Shown here: positions 43,337 to 53,312 of the stretch, in pieces
How positions within the stretch are numbered: the stretch's first letter is position 1
Layout: each line of letters starts with the position of its first letter
Assembly: GCF_030546575.1 (NCBI RefSeq)
Contig: NZ_JAUOTN010000002.1
Coordinates: 372,001 to 436,000, forward strand
Length of the DNA stretch: 64,000 nucleotides
Origin: Pontibacter coccineus
Lineage (GTDB): Bacteria; Bacteroidota; Bacteroidia; Cytophagales; Hymenobacteraceae
Reading direction: 5' to 3'
Notes under the pieces: generated by a model
The model's database searches: none
The model's input: only the letters and a program-made list of their open reading frames with translations
What the model was told of the DNA's origin: nothing
Program-made: the position numbers and the translations under genes

Positions 43337-46045
43337 TTATCGGTTGAAGCCAGACCTGTTCCGGGAGAGCTTTAGGTCGCGAAGCAGGGCAGAGCGGGCG
43401 TTGATGGTCACGTTATAGCCGCGCATCAAACCAAAAGGTCTCCAGCCGATGCTCATTTCCCAGCAGTGCAGGTCGCGGTAAATATCGAGGCTGGCGTTGG
43501 AAATGTTCTGGTTTTCAAAGTCATACCCGGCCATGTAGCCAAACTTCCACTTTTCAGTCAGGTTCAGGGTGCCCTGCATGCCAATGTTCTGCGTGATCGT
43601 GCCCTTGTTTTGTGGTGTGCCACCGGTATAGAAGATCGTATAATCCAGGTTCAGCGTCCAGGGAATGTTGAAGTCCACATAGTCCGGCAGGAACTGGTCA
43701 TTCGGGTTCAGCATACCGGGCAGGTTGGTCGGTGGCGGTGTGTTGGTGGACCGTGCCGCGGGGTTAAAGTTGGCCCGCACGCTCAGGTTGGCATTGGTCA
43801 GCCTGGCGAGTTTAAATCCTGGTCCCTCCAGCATGAAGCGGTCTATAGAACGGTTACCGTCCGGACTAGCTTGGTATGGGTTGAGAGTAGACGTAAAGTT
43901 TACATCAAACACTTTGAACAGGCGTGTGTTCATGCTGATGTTAATGGGTGAGAGTCGTAGTGAGTCAGCAGCCAGGTTGTAAGTAGTGCCTATGTTCAGG
44001 TTGTCGATTAGGCTCACTTTCTCCGATTTGGCATCTGTGGAGTCACTGCGGGAACGCACTTTCATCTCGACGCGGTTATTGATCTGGATGCCCAGACTGC
44101 TGCGCAGCCCGCCCGAAGGAACGTTGCCGTTAAAGCGCGGCAGTGTCTGGAAAATCGGCTGGTTCGTCAGCGAGTCTATCGCCACCTGGGTGGTTTGGGA
44201 GAAACCGAAGCGGCCCTCATCACCGAAGTTAGGGCGGTAGCCGTAGCTAATGCTTGGTATCATGGTATGGCGAATGGCCTCTACCCGCTTGCTCTTCGGG
44301 AACTGCACGGTGCCGTACACGGTCGTGTTGAGCGAGGCGCCCGCACCATATTCGTACACCCTGCCAAAACCCGCCGTATCGATGCGCACGGCCTGCTGCT
44401 CCTCGTCGTAGGTATAGGTCAGCTTGTTATCGAACCACGACTCGCGGTAATCGACAGTAGGCGTCAGGTTGAAAAAGCGGAACACTTTGTAGTTGCCCAG
44501 CCCGATGTTGAAGTTGTGATCAGCGCTCTTTCGGCCGTTTCGCCAGAGTTCACCCAGGTTATCAAAGTTAAGCGCAAAAGAGGTGTCCCTTTCTGTACCA
44601 CCTACCACAGGTATAGTGCCAAGTCTGCGGGCAGCCACCTGGTTCGATACCTCGTTGCGGACCCGCACGTTGTAGCCGACGGTAAAGTTTTCGTACCACC
44701 TGCCGGTCGGCACATTCTTGGAGAAAAGCTCATAAAGGCTCGTCTGCGTCATCGCAAAGTTGAGGTCAGGCAGCGTGAAGCGCATGATCGTCGGTTGCGG
44801 CCTCCGGTTTTCGCCTTCTCCCACGAACCCTCCGTTGTTCTGGCCCTGGGTCAGTGTGGCGGTATAGCTGAAAGGGGAGTTCTGTATGTTCTTCTGGTAA
44901 GTGATCGTCGAGTTGAAGGTCGGGGCCAGGTACTCATTCGCGCTGTTGTAATTCACGCGGTTGTGCTGGCTGCTACCAGCCCGCACGTTGGCAGAAAAGC
45001 GACCGCGACCTGGCTTTTGCACCGGACTATGCGACCATGTAATGAAAGCCGTGCGTTGAGTAGGTGGCAGGCCTTCCAGATTGTTTGTGGAACGGTTTGG
45101 GTCAGCTACATCCGCTTCGTCATTCTTAAAGTAATCGTAGCTGATGTTGAAGTTGCCACGGTATGAGTAGCGCTTGATGTACGTGTTGTCTACCGTCACT
45201 TTATACCCGCCCAGGGAATAGATGTCGCCAGTGATGCGGGTGCCGATGTAGTCGTTCAGGGCCAGGTAGTAGCCCCCGTTGCTCAGGTAAAAGCCACGGG
45301 CCCGCGACTCGCCAAAGGTCGGCATGATCACACCCGAGGAGCGTTTGTTCTTTGGGGTCGGGAAAAGACCAAACAAAAAGCCAAGCGGGGTAGGTATATC
45401 GGCGATCACGAGGTTAAACGGCCCCGACATGATCTTGTCGTTGGGAATGGCCTTGATCTTGCCGGCACTGATATAGAAGTGCGGATGCTCCAGGTTACAG
45501 GTCGTGTATTTGTTGTGCAGTCCGAAAATTTCGTTGTGCTCATTTTTTTTCACCACCTCGGAATGTATATACCCTTCGCCTTGTTGCGTTACTACTTCAG
45601 CGATCTGGCCACGTTTGGTCTTGTAATTATAGGCAATGCGCTTGGCAGCGTAGCTTTCTGCGCCGTCCTTAAATACCGGAGTGCCAGTCTCCTGGCCCGT
45701 TGAGTCGGCAAGGGTAGTAGCGGTCAGGGTATTCAGGTCGTAGTCGATCTTGATGTAAGCTGCCGAAAGCTCCATGGTGCCGTAATCAATTTTGGCATCT
45801 CCATACAGATGTACTACTTTGCGGTCTACCTCAAACAAAATGGAATCTCTGGCAGAGTAATTGATTGTGGTCTCGATGTCGCCCTGGGGTGCCGTAGTCA
45901 CGAGCGAATCCTGCGGTGGAGAGATGTTGACAGTGTCTTTTGGCGAGGCTGTAGTGGTAGGACGGCGGACCCGCTGACCCAGCACAGGCTGGACAGAAAG
46001 CACGGCGAGCTGCACCAGCAGCAAAAAGATTAAAATGTAGCGCAA
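43337..46045 (-). CDS. lptD: LPS-assembly protein LptD-like outer-membrane protein
   Basis: 902 residues. A signal peptide ([10 protein letters not shown]) is followed by an OstA/LptA-like jellyroll ([57 protein letters not shown]) and a large C-terminal barrel with alternating aromatic strands. [14 protein letters not shown] holds the single Cys seen in the insert region, so the disulphide pairs known from proteobacterial LptD are not evident. Inserts LPS into the outer leaflet of the outer membrane. Divergent from the amidase-MCE gene pair across a 73-bp gap holding a TAACTTTG -7 element (46083-46090). Confidence 0.92.
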   Translation of the reverse strand: MRYILIFLLLVQLAVLSVQPVLGQRVRRPTTTASPKDTVNISPPQDSLVTTAPQGDIETTINYSARDSILFEVDRKVVHLYGDAKIDYGTMELSAAYIKIDYDLNTLTATTLADSTGQETGTPVFKDGAESYAAKRIAYNYKTKRGQIAEVVTQQGEGYIHSEVVKKNEHNEIFGLHNKYTTCNLEHPHFYISAGKIKAIPNDKIMSGPFNLVIADIPTPLGFLFGLFPTPKNKRSSGVIMPTFGESRARGFYLSNGGYYLALNDYIGTRITGDIYSLGGYKVTVDNTYIKRYSYRGNFNISYDYFKNDEADVADPNRSTNNLEGLPPTQRTAFITWSHSPVQKPGRGRFSANVRAGSSQHNRVNYNSANEYLAPTFNSTITYQKNIQNSPFSYTATLTQGQNNGGFVGEGENRRPQPTIMRFTLPDLNFAMTQTSLYELFSKNVPTGRWYENFTVGYNVRVRNEVSNQVAARRLGTIPVVGGTERDTSFALNFDNLGELWRNGRKSADHNFNIGLGNYKVFRFFNLTPTVDYRESWFDNKLTYTYDEEQQAVRIDTAGFGRVYEYGAGASLNTTVYGTVQFPKSKRVEAIRHTMIPSISYGYRPNFGDEGRFGFSQTTQVAIDSLTNQPIFQTLPRFNGNVPSGGLRSSLGIQINNRVEMKVRSRSDSTDAKSEKVSLIDNLNIGTTYNLAADSLRLSPINISMNTRLFKVFDVNFTSTLNPYQASPDGNRSIDRFMLEGPGFKLARLTNANLSVRANFNPAARSTNTPPPTNLPGMLNPNDQFLPDYVDFNIPWTLNLDYTIFYTGGTPQNKGTITQNIGMQGTLNLTEKWKFGYMAGYDFENQNISNASLDIYRDLHCWEMSIGWRPFGLMRGYNVTINARSALLRDLKLSRNRSGFNR

Positions 46046-46082
46046 CTTCTTCAGACTTCCCTAAAGTTTTATTTATTTTGTA

Positions 46083-46090
46083 CAAAGTTA
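46083..46090 (-). promoter_or_regulatory. Candidate -7 element TAACTTTG for lptD
   Basis: A TAnnTTTG match on the minus strand in the 73-bp divergent gap, about 38 bp before the lptD start. Confidence 0.45.
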
Positions 46091-46118
46091 TTGTTTTAGC
46101 TTTTAACTAACGAGCGTT

Positions 46119-46901
46119 GTGAGAAATATTGTTACTATTTCAATTCTGGCCCTAAGTTTACTTCTACTGTCCTCCAGCAAGCTCGAATACCGTAAGGCGT
46201 ACAAGCTGCGCACGGTAGTAATCGATGCAGGTCATGGCGGTAAAGACATAGGCTGTAACGGCAAAGTTTCGCATGAGGCTGACGTGGCCTTGAAGTTGGC
46301 CCTGCAGGTCGGTGCGTTAATTGAGAAGAACGTGCCCGACGTGAAAGTTGTTTACACCCGCAAAGACGATACGTTTGTGGAGTTGATCGACCGCGCAGGT
46401 ATAGCCAACAAGAACAACGCAGACCTGTTCATCTCCATTCACCTGAATGCGGGCCCGCCTGCTGCTTTTGGCACCGAGACCTATACCATGGGGCTCCACA
46501 CTTCCAACAACAACCTGGCCGTAGCCAAGCGCGAAAACGCCGTTATCCTGCAGGAAGATGACTACAAAGAAAAATACGGCGGCTTCGATCCGAACTCCCC
46601 GCAGAGCCATATTATGTTCGCGCTGCACCAAAGCGCCTACATCGACAACAGCCTCCGTTTTGCCCAGAAAGTAGAAAATGAGTTTAAAAACAGGGTGGGG
46701 CGCACCAGCCGCGGCGTGAAGCAGGCCGGCTTTCTGGTGCTCTGGAAATCCTACATGCCGAGCGTGCTGATCGAGGCCGGCTTCCTGACCAATCCGTCCG
46801 AGGAAAAATTCCTTAACGATAAAGCGGGTCAGACGTATATGGCATCAGGTATATATCGTGCCTTCAAGGAATACAAGCAAGAGCTTGAAGCCATGAACTA
46901 A
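46119..46901 (+). CDS. N-acetylmuramoyl-L-alanine amidase (AmiA/AmiC type)
   Basis: 260-residue secreted zinc amidase that cleaves septal peptidoglycan. Amidase_3 domain: zinc His in VVIDAGHGGKDIG, Glu in HEADVALKLALQVG, second His in LFISIHLNAG, catalytic Glu in VLIEAGFLTNPSEE. An N-terminal membrane or signal segment (ISILALSLLLLSSS) is present; no AMIN domain. Start is GTG. 22 bp upstream of the MCE protein gene, so an operon. Confidence 0.94.
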   Translation: MRNIVTISILALSLLLLSSSKLEYRKAYKLRTVVIDAGHGGKDIGCNGKVSHEADVALKLALQVGALIEKNVPDVKVVYTRKDDTFVELIDRAGIANKNNADLFISIHLNAGPPAAFGTETYTMGLHTSNNNLAVAKRENAVILQEDDYKEKYGGFDPNSPQSHIMFALHQSAYIDNSLRFAQKVENEFKNRVGRTSRGVKQAGFLVLWKSYMPSVLIEAGFLTNPSEEKFLNDKAGQTYMASGIYRAFKEYKQELEAMN

Positions 46902-46923
46902 TGCATAACGCAAACTCACCTAC

Positions 46924-47979
46924 GTGAAAATATCAAAGGAAATTAAGGTCGCCCTGTTAGGTATAGCGACTATAGTGATATTGTACTTCGGGTATGAATT
47001 CCTGAAAGGCTCCTCGCTCTTCTCTAAATCCAACACCTATTATGTGGTATACGACAGCGTGGATGGCCTTACCATCTCTAACCCTGTTTTTCTGAACGGC
47101 ATACAGGTTGGCCATGTGAAAGATCTGCAACTGCTCACGGACCGTGCAAACATGGTGCGTGTGGACCTTGAGATACGGAAAGATCTGCAGATAGGAGACT
47201 CCACCATTGCCAGCCTTGGCAACTCGGACCTTTTAGGGAGCAAGGCCATTACGCTATACCTGAAAAACAACAACAAGCAGTACAAGGGCGGAGAAGAGCT
47301 GATCGCTTTCAAAGAAACCAGCATCACCGACATGCTCTCTTCCAAGTCGGTGCCGGTCATCGACAAAGTAGACACCACGCTGGCCCGCGTAAACCGCCTG
47401 CTCGACAGTGAGGCTAAAGGCAACCTGCAGCAGATACTGTCGAACTCGAACAAGACGACTGAGGCGATAAACGAGATATTGCGTGAAAACCAGCGCAACA
47501 TCAACCAGATCACCAGCAATCTAAGAGAACTCACCTCGGACCTCAGCCAGACCCAGCGCAACTTTGACCGCCTGACGCTGAATATGGTCGAGCTTACGGA
47601 TACGCTAAAGCAAGTAGAGGTGAAGAAACTGGTAGCCGATGCTAACTCGGCTGTGAACGAGCTGGAAAAGACTGTTGCCAAACTCAACTCGAATGAAGGC
47701 TCGCTAGGCCTCCTGATGAATGACCAGGAACTGTACCAGAACATGAACCGCTCCACCGAAGCGCTCAACATGCTGCTGCGCGACATACAGGCTTACCCGA
47801 AGCGCTACGTGCAGTTCTCGCTCATTGGCCGCAAAGACAGGTATAAGGTGGATGCCACGGGTCGTGTAATCACGCTGGAGGAGGTAAAGGAGCTGCAGAA
47901 CGAGAACCCGGATGAGTTCCGCCGCCCGGCCCCCGACTCGGTGAAAGTAGTGCCTGGTGACACCACAAAAAGGCAATAG
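46924..47979 (+). CDS. MCE/MlaD family lipid-transport protein
   Basis: 351 residues. One N-terminal TM segment (VALLGIATIVILYFGYEFL), then one MCE domain (YYVVYDSVDGLTISNPVFLNGIQVGHVKDLQL, VRVDLEIRKDLQI, IASLGNSDLLGSKAITLYL), then a long coiled coil (about 150-290). This is the periplasmic substrate-binding component of an Mla-type phospholipid transporter; the ABC permease and ATPase are not in this window. Start is GTG. The amidase is directly upstream. Confidence 0.92.
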   Translation: MKISKEIKVALLGIATIVILYFGYEFLKGSSLFSKSNTYYVVYDSVDGLTISNPVFLNGIQVGHVKDLQLLTDRANMVRVDLEIRKDLQIGDSTIASLGNSDLLGSKAITLYLKNNNKQYKGGEELIAFKETSITDMLSSKSVPVIDKVDTTLARVNRLLDSEAKGNLQQILSNSNKTTEAINEILRENQRNINQITSNLRELTSDLSQTQRNFDRLTLNMVELTDTLKQVEVKKLVADANSAVNELEKTVAKLNSNEGSLGLLMNDQELYQNMNRSTEALNMLLRDIQAYPKRYVQFSLIGRKDRYKVDATGRVITLEEVKELQNENPDEFRRPAPDSVKVVPGDTTKRQ

Positions 47980-47997
47980 TGCATCTTATAAAAATTG

Positions 47998-48005
47998 TAT
48001 ATTTG
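47998..48005 (+). promoter_or_regulatory. Candidate -7 element TATATTTG for the carboxylase gene
   Basis: A TAnnTTTG match 65 bp upstream of the carboxylase start. The hairpin at 48008-48030 begins right at the expected start site. Confidence 0.4.
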
Positions 48006-48007
48006 TG

Positions 48008-48030
48008 AAATCCGCCCTTAAAGCGGATTT
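48008..48030 (+). terminator. Short hairpin with T-tract
   Basis: AAATCCGC (48008-48015) pairs with GCGGATTT (48023-48030), followed by TT. It may end the amidase-MCE transcript or sit in the carboxylase 5' leader. Confidence 0.6.
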
Positions 48031-48069
48031 TTCATTGTAAGTAGTCCCCTTATTTATAATAACTCCTTC

Positions 48070-49698
48070 ATGGATATCGAATTCAATAAGAACGAAGACT
48101 CCCTCAAACAGCTGAGTTTCCAGCTGAAAAGCAAACTAAAGAAAGTACACCTGGGCGGCGGCGAGAAGCGCATCGCAAAAGAGCACGCCAAGGGTAAAAT
48201 GACTGCCCGCGAACGCATTGACTACCTGCTCGACGAAGGAACCGAGTTTCTGGAAGTAGGCGCCTTTGCCGGCGAAGGTATGTACCAGGAGGTAGGCGGT
48301 TGCCCGAGCGGCGGTGTGGTGACAGGTATAGGCTACATCAAAGGCCGCCAATGCGTGGTGGTCGCCAACGACGCCACCGTAAAGGCCGGTGCCTGGTTTC
48401 CGATCACGGCCAAGAAGAATCTGCGCGCCCAGGAGATCTCCATCGAGAACAAACTCCCGATCGTATACCTGGTCGACAGCGCCGGTGTGTTTCTGCCGAT
48501 GCAGGACGAGATCTTCCCGGACAAAGAGCACTTCGGCCGTATGTTTCGCAATAACGCCGTGATGAGCTCGATGGGTATTGTGCAGATCGCTGCGATCATG
48601 GGTAGCTGTGTGGCCGGTGGTGCCTACCTGCCGATCATGAGCGACGAAGCCCTGATCGTGGAAGGTACAGGCTCCGTATTTTTGGGCGGCTCATACCTAG
48701 TAAAGTCTGCTATTGGCGAGAGCATCGACAATGAAACGCTTGGTGGTGCCTCTACGCATTGCGAGATATCCGGTGTAACCGACTACAAGTGCAAAGACGA
48801 CAAGGAGGCGCTGGACCACATCCGTACCATTTTCGATAAACTGGGCGAAAACCCGAAGGCTGGTTTCAGCCGCGTGGAACCTGCCGCTCCGAAGCTGGAC
48901 GAGAAAGAGATTTACGGCACGTTGCCAGCCGACCGCACCAAACCCTACGACATGATGGACATCATCCATCGCCTGGTCGACAACTCCGAATTTGAGCCTT
49001 ACAAAGAACTGTACGGCCAGACGCTGATCTGCGGACTGGGCCGTATCGATGGCTGGGCGGTAGGCATTGTGGCCAACCAACGCAAAATCGTGAAGAGCAA
49101 GAAGGGCGAAATGCAGATGGGTGGCGTGATCTACTCCGACTCCGCTGACAAGGCGGCCCGCTTCATCATGAACTGCAACCAAAAGAAAATTCCGCTGGTG
49201 TTCCTGCACGACGTTTCGGGCTTTATGGTGGGCAGCAAGGCCGAGCACGGCGGTATCATTAAAGACGGTGCCAAAATGGTGAACTCCATGGCTAACTCAG
49301 TGGTGCCGAAGTTCACGGTCATCCTGGGCAACAGCTACGGAGCCGGCAACTACGCCATGTGCGGCAAGGCCTACGACCCACGCCTGATCTACGCCTGGCC
49401 ATCGGCGCAGCTGGCTGTGATGAGCGGCGCGGCAGCGGCCAACACCCTGCTGCAGATCCAGGTATCAGCTCTCAAAGCGAAAGGGGAGGAGATCACTCCG
49501 GAAGCGGAGAAGGAGTTGCTCGAACGCATTACCGCCAAGTATAACGAAGAGCTGTCGCCTTACTACGCCGCAGCCCGCCTGTGGATAGACGGCATCATCG
49601 ATCCCCTGGAGACCCGCAAAGTGATCTCAATGGGGATAGAAGCCGCCAACCATGCGCCAATTGAAAAGCCGTATAATGTGGGAGTGATTCAGACGTGA
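48070..49698 (+). CDS. Acyl-CoA carboxylase beta subunit (carboxyltransferase)
   Basis: 542-residue biotin-dependent carboxyltransferase of the propionyl-/methylcrotonyl-CoA type. N-terminal KKVHLGGGEKRIAKEHAKGKMTARERIDYLLDEGTEFLE, the two crotonase-fold halves with oxyanion-hole glycines GGCPSGGVVTGIGYI, GSCVAGGAYLP and C-terminal LGNSYGAGNYAMCGKAYDPRLIYAWPSAQLAVMSG. It transfers CO2 from carboxybiotin to an acyl-CoA; together with MeaB and the mutase farther on, propionyl-CoA to methylmalonyl-CoA is the most likely role. The biotin-carboxylase subunit is not in the window. Confidence 0.95.
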   Translation: MDIEFNKNEDSLKQLSFQLKSKLKKVHLGGGEKRIAKEHAKGKMTARERIDYLLDEGTEFLEVGAFAGEGMYQEVGGCPSGGVVTGIGYIKGRQCVVVANDATVKAGAWFPITAKKNLRAQEISIENKLPIVYLVDSAGVFLPMQDEIFPDKEHFGRMFRNNAVMSSMGIVQIAAIMGSCVAGGAYLPIMSDEALIVEGTGSVFLGGSYLVKSAIGESIDNETLGGASTHCEISGVTDYKCKDDKEALDHIRTIFDKLGENPKAGFSRVEPAAPKLDEKEIYGTLPADRTKPYDMMDIIHRLVDNSEFEPYKELYGQTLICGLGRIDGWAVGIVANQRKIVKSKKGEMQMGGVIYSDSADKAARFIMNCNQKKIPLVFLHDVSGFMVGSKAEHGGIIKDGAKMVNSMANSVVPKFTVILGNSYGAGNYAMCGKAYDPRLIYAWPSAQLAVMSGAAAANTLLQIQVSALKAKGEEITPEAEKELLERITAKYNEELSPYYAAARLWIDGIIDPLETRKVISMGIEAANHAPIEKPYNVGVIQT

Positions 49699-50014
49699 TT
49701 GAGCAGGTATAGCAATGGCGGTATAATTCATATCCTCTTCAGTGCTATACCTGTTATTACTTCACCGTTTCATTCGGATTCAGGTTAAACTATATTCCTG
49801 TTGTAGTCTCCGGTAACTTCCTGCTAAAAAGCGATAGAATAAGGAGGTTTTCGGCGGTGTGCGGCAGGCTTACGTAGATATAAGTTAAATTTTATTTTCC
49901 ATTCTGAAATCTTCGGGAGGAATAAGTGGTTAGTTTTAAGAACAGTGTTATACCTATTGTGGCGTTTGCACTGTCCGGTTAATCATCATTACGCTTTAAC
50001 TATTACGCATTATT
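49699..50014. other. 316-bp gap downstream of the carboxylase gene
   Basis: No gene seen. Directly after the stop lies an 11-bp inverted repeat of the GGTATA word (CAGGTATAGCA 49704-49714 with TGCTATACCTG 49743-49753) that could act as a terminator. No clear promoter for the next gene was found. Confidence 0.55.
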
Positions 50015-50863
50015 TTGACAAAGAAGGAGATAAAGGCGATGATCTCGCTGCTGGATGATATAGATTACGAGGTCGCATCGCACGTAGAGCAGAGGATTGT
50101 ATCGCTGGGTGAGAGCATTATTCCGTTTCTGGAAGAGGAATGGGAAGAAACCCTGAACTCAGACCTGCAGAAGCGCATAGAGGACCTGATCCATAGCCTG
50201 CAGTTTGACGGCCTGTTGCAGCGCCTTAAAAACTGGAAAGAAGGTGGAGGGCAGGACCTGGTAGAAGGGATGTGGCTGGTGAATACCTACCTGTACCCGG
50301 ACGTGGAACTGGCTACTTTATCCAGGGGGCTGGATCAGCTGTACTATGACGCCTGGACGAGCTTGAAGGACAACATGCACCCTTATGACCAGGTGAAGTC
50401 GCTGAACAACTCGCTTTTCCGTGACAAGAAGTTCTCGGCCAATACCAAGAATTTTCACTCCCCGTCGAACTCCATGATGCATCTGGCGTTGGAGACGAGA
50501 CGCGGAAACCCGCTGACGCTTTGTGTGATCTACATGACCGTTGCGCAGCGATTGGGGATGCCGGTGTACGGCGTGAACCTGCCAAACCTCTTCATCCTGA
50601 CCTATAAACTGGGCGATGTGCAGTTCTACATTAATGTGTACAACAAAGGACTGATGCTCTCCAAAGCAGACATCGACAACTACATCGTGCAGCTTAACCT
50701 GAATCCGGTAGACATTTTCTACGAGCCCTGCTCCAACATCGAAATTGTGAAAAGAGCCTTGCGCAACCTGGCTTTCTCGTTCGAGAAGACCAACGACCTG
50801 GAAAAGTCAACCGAAGTGACCAAACTGCTGACGGCTATCACGGACGAGGATCCGACGGTATAA
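50015..50863 (+). CDS. SirB1/transglutaminase-like family protein
   Basis: 282 residues of the SirB1 N-terminal (transglutaminase-like 2) family. The family region is RGLDQLYYDAWTSLKDNMHPYDQVKSLNNSLF followed by RRGNPLTLCVIYMTVAQRLGMPVYGVNLPNLFIL, with a Cys in LTLCVIY at the position of the transglutaminase-like nucleophile. The TPR half of full SirB1 proteins is weak or absent. Function is unknown. Start is TTG. An N-terminal helical segment of about 80 residues precedes the core. Confidence 0.88.
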   Translation: MTKKEIKAMISLLDDIDYEVASHVEQRIVSLGESIIPFLEEEWEETLNSDLQKRIEDLIHSLQFDGLLQRLKNWKEGGGQDLVEGMWLVNTYLYPDVELATLSRGLDQLYYDAWTSLKDNMHPYDQVKSLNNSLFRDKKFSANTKNFHSPSNSMMHLALETRRGNPLTLCVIYMTVAQRLGMPVYGVNLPNLFILTYKLGDVQFYINVYNKGLMLSKADIDNYIVQLNLNPVDIFYEPCSNIEIVKRALRNLAFSFEKTNDLEKSTEVTKLLTAITDEDPTV

Positions 50864-50885
50864 ACGCCGCAGTTTTCAGGTATAA

Positions 50886-50927
50886 AAAGGCAAAGGCCGG
50901 TACTCAGAAGAGCCGGCCTTTGCCTTT
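50886..50927. terminator. Bidirectional terminator
   Basis: AAAGGCAAAGGCCGG (50886-50900) pairs perfectly with 50913-50927. It lies between convergent SirB1-like and redoxin genes. Confidence 0.88.
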
Positions 50928-51001
50928 ATTGTTTATTACAAGTATAGCGCTATCCTATTATTGCAGTGTAAAGGCAGGTATAGGTATAGCCACCCGCTTG
51001 G

Positions 51002-51589
51002 TTAGTAACGCTTAATCATACAGCCCGTGGCGCGCTTGTCGGCTGGGCTTACATTTTTGTTGGCCAATACGTCATCAATCACGGTTTTAAGGTAATTGTT
51101 GCGCACGCCGCTTTCTACCTGCGGACTGTCATCTATCGCGCCCTTATACTTCAGTACAAATTCGCCACCTATGTTGTGCAGCACAAACACCTCGGGCGTT
51201 TTAGTAGCCCCAAATTTTTGACTGATGCGCTGCCCTTCGTCTGCCAGGTATGGAAAGCCGTAATCTTTGGACACCAGGTCTTCCATGGTATCGCTGCCTT
51301 CACCCACGCCTACGCCCGGGTTAATGAAGATAAACTGCACGCCACGAGCCGCATAAGTGCTCGATAGCGTCACAAGGCGGTTTTCGTAGAGTTTTGCGTA
51401 GGGACATTTGTTATCCGTAAAAACAACAACCACTGTTTTGCTGTCAGCGAAATTGCTAAGCGACACGGCGTTACCCTGGCCATCTTTGAGCGAGAAGTCA
51501 GCCACTTTGCTACCCAGTTGATAGCTGCCTTGTGCAAATACACTGGCCGTGACCAGGAATGCTACGACAAAAGAAGCCAGATATTTCAT
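51002..51589 (-). CDS. Secreted thioredoxin-fold (AhpC/TSA-like) redoxin
   Basis: 195 residues with a signal peptide (FLVTASVFAQ). Thioredoxin-fold elements: KVADFSLKDGQGNAVSLSNFADSKTVVVVFTDNKCPYAKLYENRL, then the cis-Pro-like FGATKTPEVFVLH. The active site has a single Cys (KCPYA), as in thiol peroxidase-like redoxins, and one further Cys near the C-terminus (ATGCMIKRY). It probably works in periplasmic redox reactions; exact substrate unknown. Convergent with SirB1-like gene. Confidence 0.9.
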   Translation of the reverse strand: MKYLASFVVAFLVTASVFAQGSYQLGSKVADFSLKDGQGNAVSLSNFADSKTVVVVFTDNKCPYAKLYENRLVTLSSTYAARGVQFIFINPGVGVGEGSDTMEDLVSKDYGFPYLADEGQRISQKFGATKTPEVFVLHNIGGEFVLKYKGAIDDSPQVESGVRNNYLKTVIDDVLANKNVSPADKRATGCMIKRY

Positions 51590-51619
51590 GTTTGTTTGTT
51601 TAGGTGCGTGTATGGAGTA

Positions 51620-52258
51620 TCAACGATCAACACTATAAGTGAGTACGTGGTTGTGAAGCACTTCGTGATGGATCTGATACAATTTAGAAAAATTATCCGT
51701 AATAACGTGACCCTGCAATAAGTTGTTTTCAGGGCTCTGTGAAGGCTCCACCAATAAGTTTTCCTTAAAAATAAGTCGTTTTTGACTGTACATTTTGTAC
51801 AAAGTTTCTTTGGCGCTCCAGTACAGGCAAGTCCGCTGTTCATCGTCAGCTGTAAAGACCTTTTCCTGGTCAGTCAGGAACTTGTCGGCTACCCGCAGCG
51901 CCTTCGCAGTTACCAGTTCAATATCTATGCCAACATCATACTTTTCGGAAAGTATAACAGCTGCCAAACAGGGAGAGTGGGTGATGGAAAGCTGGAACGG
52001 AGTGCCTGCAAAAACGGGCTTGCCTGTGGCGTCGCGCAGCAGGGCTAGGGGCTGGTCTGTAAAGCGCTGCAACAGTTGGTAAGTCAGTGCGCGGCTGGCC
52101 AGCCATTCGCGCTGCCGTCTGGGGTGTGCCAGTTGCAGGCTCTCGTCAGGGTTCAGGTGCGCCGGCAGCAAGGTACGCAGTGCATCCGGCGTTTCGTCAA
52201 GAAGCCACACACCCAGCAAGGTATGGGCGTCAAGTTCGCGGATCTGGAGCAGTGGCAT
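51620..52258 (-). CDS. 4'-phosphopantetheinyl transferase (Sfp type)
   Basis: About 212 residues from MPLLQIRE; transfers the CoA phosphopantetheine arm to carrier proteins. Sfp signatures: FQLSITHSPCLAAVI, VGIDIELVTAKALRVADKFL (Mg-binding Asp and Glu) and LYWSAKETLYKMYSQKRL. It is in the two-domain Sfp branch, which can serve fatty acid, polyketide or peptide carriers; no such cluster is nearby, so housekeeping ACP activation is likely. Divergent from the WD40 gene, with a 85-bp gap. Confidence 0.93.
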   Translation of the reverse strand: MPLLQIRELDAHTLLGVWLLDETPDALRTLLPAHLNPDESLQLAHPRRQREWLASRALTYQLLQRFTDQPLALLRDATGKPVFAGTPFQLSITHSPCLAAVILSEKYDVGIDIELVTAKALRVADKFLTDQEKVFTADDEQRTCLYWSAKETLYKMYSQKRLIFKENLLVEPSQSPENNLLQGHVITDNFSKLYQIHHEVLHNHVLTYSVDR

Positions 52259-52343
52259 GGCTGTAATTTTGGATTGGCGGCGAGGGGTTCGCGGCATTTG
52301 TTGTAAATTTAGCTAATTTTAAGTAGATCAGACTAAAGTAGAG

Positions 52344-53312
52344 ATGGCTAGCAAGATACAAGTACAGAAAGTCGCCACCCTGACAGGTCACCGCGATTGT
52401 GTGTATACCCTGGAGAACGGCGCCTCACCTGCCACTATTTATTCGGCAGGCAGCGACGGCATGGTAGCTTCCTGGGACCTGAACCAGCCGGACAACGGCG
52501 AACTGGTGGCGAAGGTCACCACGTCGGTATACGCTCTGCGGTTTCTGCCGGAGCGCAACCAGCTCCTGATCGGGCAGAACCAGGAAGGTTTGCAGGTGAT
52601 CGACCTCAGCAGCAAGGCGATACACAAATCGGTGGCCCTGCCCAAAGTGGCCATCTTCGATATCGCCTACGTGCCGGAAACAGGGCAGGTATACGTGGGG
52701 CTGGGCAACGGAGGTATAGCGGTGATCGGGGCCGAGGACTTTGAGCTGCGCAACATGGTGCGCAAATCGGACAAGAGTGTGCGCTGCCTGGCCTACAACA
52801 AAACCACCAACGAACTGGCCGCCGGGTACAGCGACCACACCGTGCGTATTTTCGATGCCACCAGCATGGAACTGAAGTATGAACTGACCGCGCATACCAA
52901 CTCCGTGTTCACGGTCGTTTACTCACCGGATGGCTCGCTGTTGCTCTCAGCGGGGCGCGACGCCCACCTGCGGGTTTGGGAGGTACAGGAAAAATACAAG
53001 GAGCGCGGCTATGTGATCGCCCACATGTATACCGTCAATCACATAACCTACAGCCCTGACGGACGCTATTTTGCGACCTGCAGCATGGATAAGTCCATTA
53101 AAGTTTGGGACGCGCATACCTTCAAACTGCTCAAGGTTATCGATAAAGTCCGAAACGCGAGCCACGGCACCTCGGTCAATAAATTATTTTGGTCGGCTCA
53201 CCAGAATCAGTTAGTTTCGTGTAGTGATGACCGCACCATTTCGGTGTGGGATATAAAATTCAGTTTGGATCATGAAGATTACACCCTTAGAAATCAGACA
53301 AAAGACATTTGA
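52344..53312 (+). CDS. WD40-repeat beta-propeller protein
   Basis: 322 residues consisting of about seven WD40 blades; clear units end in WD or equivalents (GMVASWDLNQ, DHTVRIFDATSM, DAHLRVWEVQ, KSIKVWDAHTF, RTISVWDIKF) with GH near each blade start. Cytosolic, no signal peptide. A scaffold for protein interactions is the usual role; partner unknown. Its last 41 bp overlap the start of the DivIVA gene in another frame, so translation is coupled and a functional link to DivIVA is plausible. Confidence 0.92.
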   Translation: MASKIQVQKVATLTGHRDCVYTLENGASPATIYSAGSDGMVASWDLNQPDNGELVAKVTTSVYALRFLPERNQLLIGQNQEGLQVIDLSSKAIHKSVALPKVAIFDIAYVPETGQVYVGLGNGGIAVIGAEDFELRNMVRKSDKSVRCLAYNKTTNELAAGYSDHTVRIFDATSMELKYELTAHTNSVFTVVYSPDGSLLLSAGRDAHLRVWEVQEKYKERGYVIAHMYTVNHITYSPDGRYFATCSMDKSIKVWDAHTFKLLKVIDKVRNASHGTSVNKLFWSAHQNQLVSCSDDRTISVWDIKFSLDHEDYTLRNQTKDI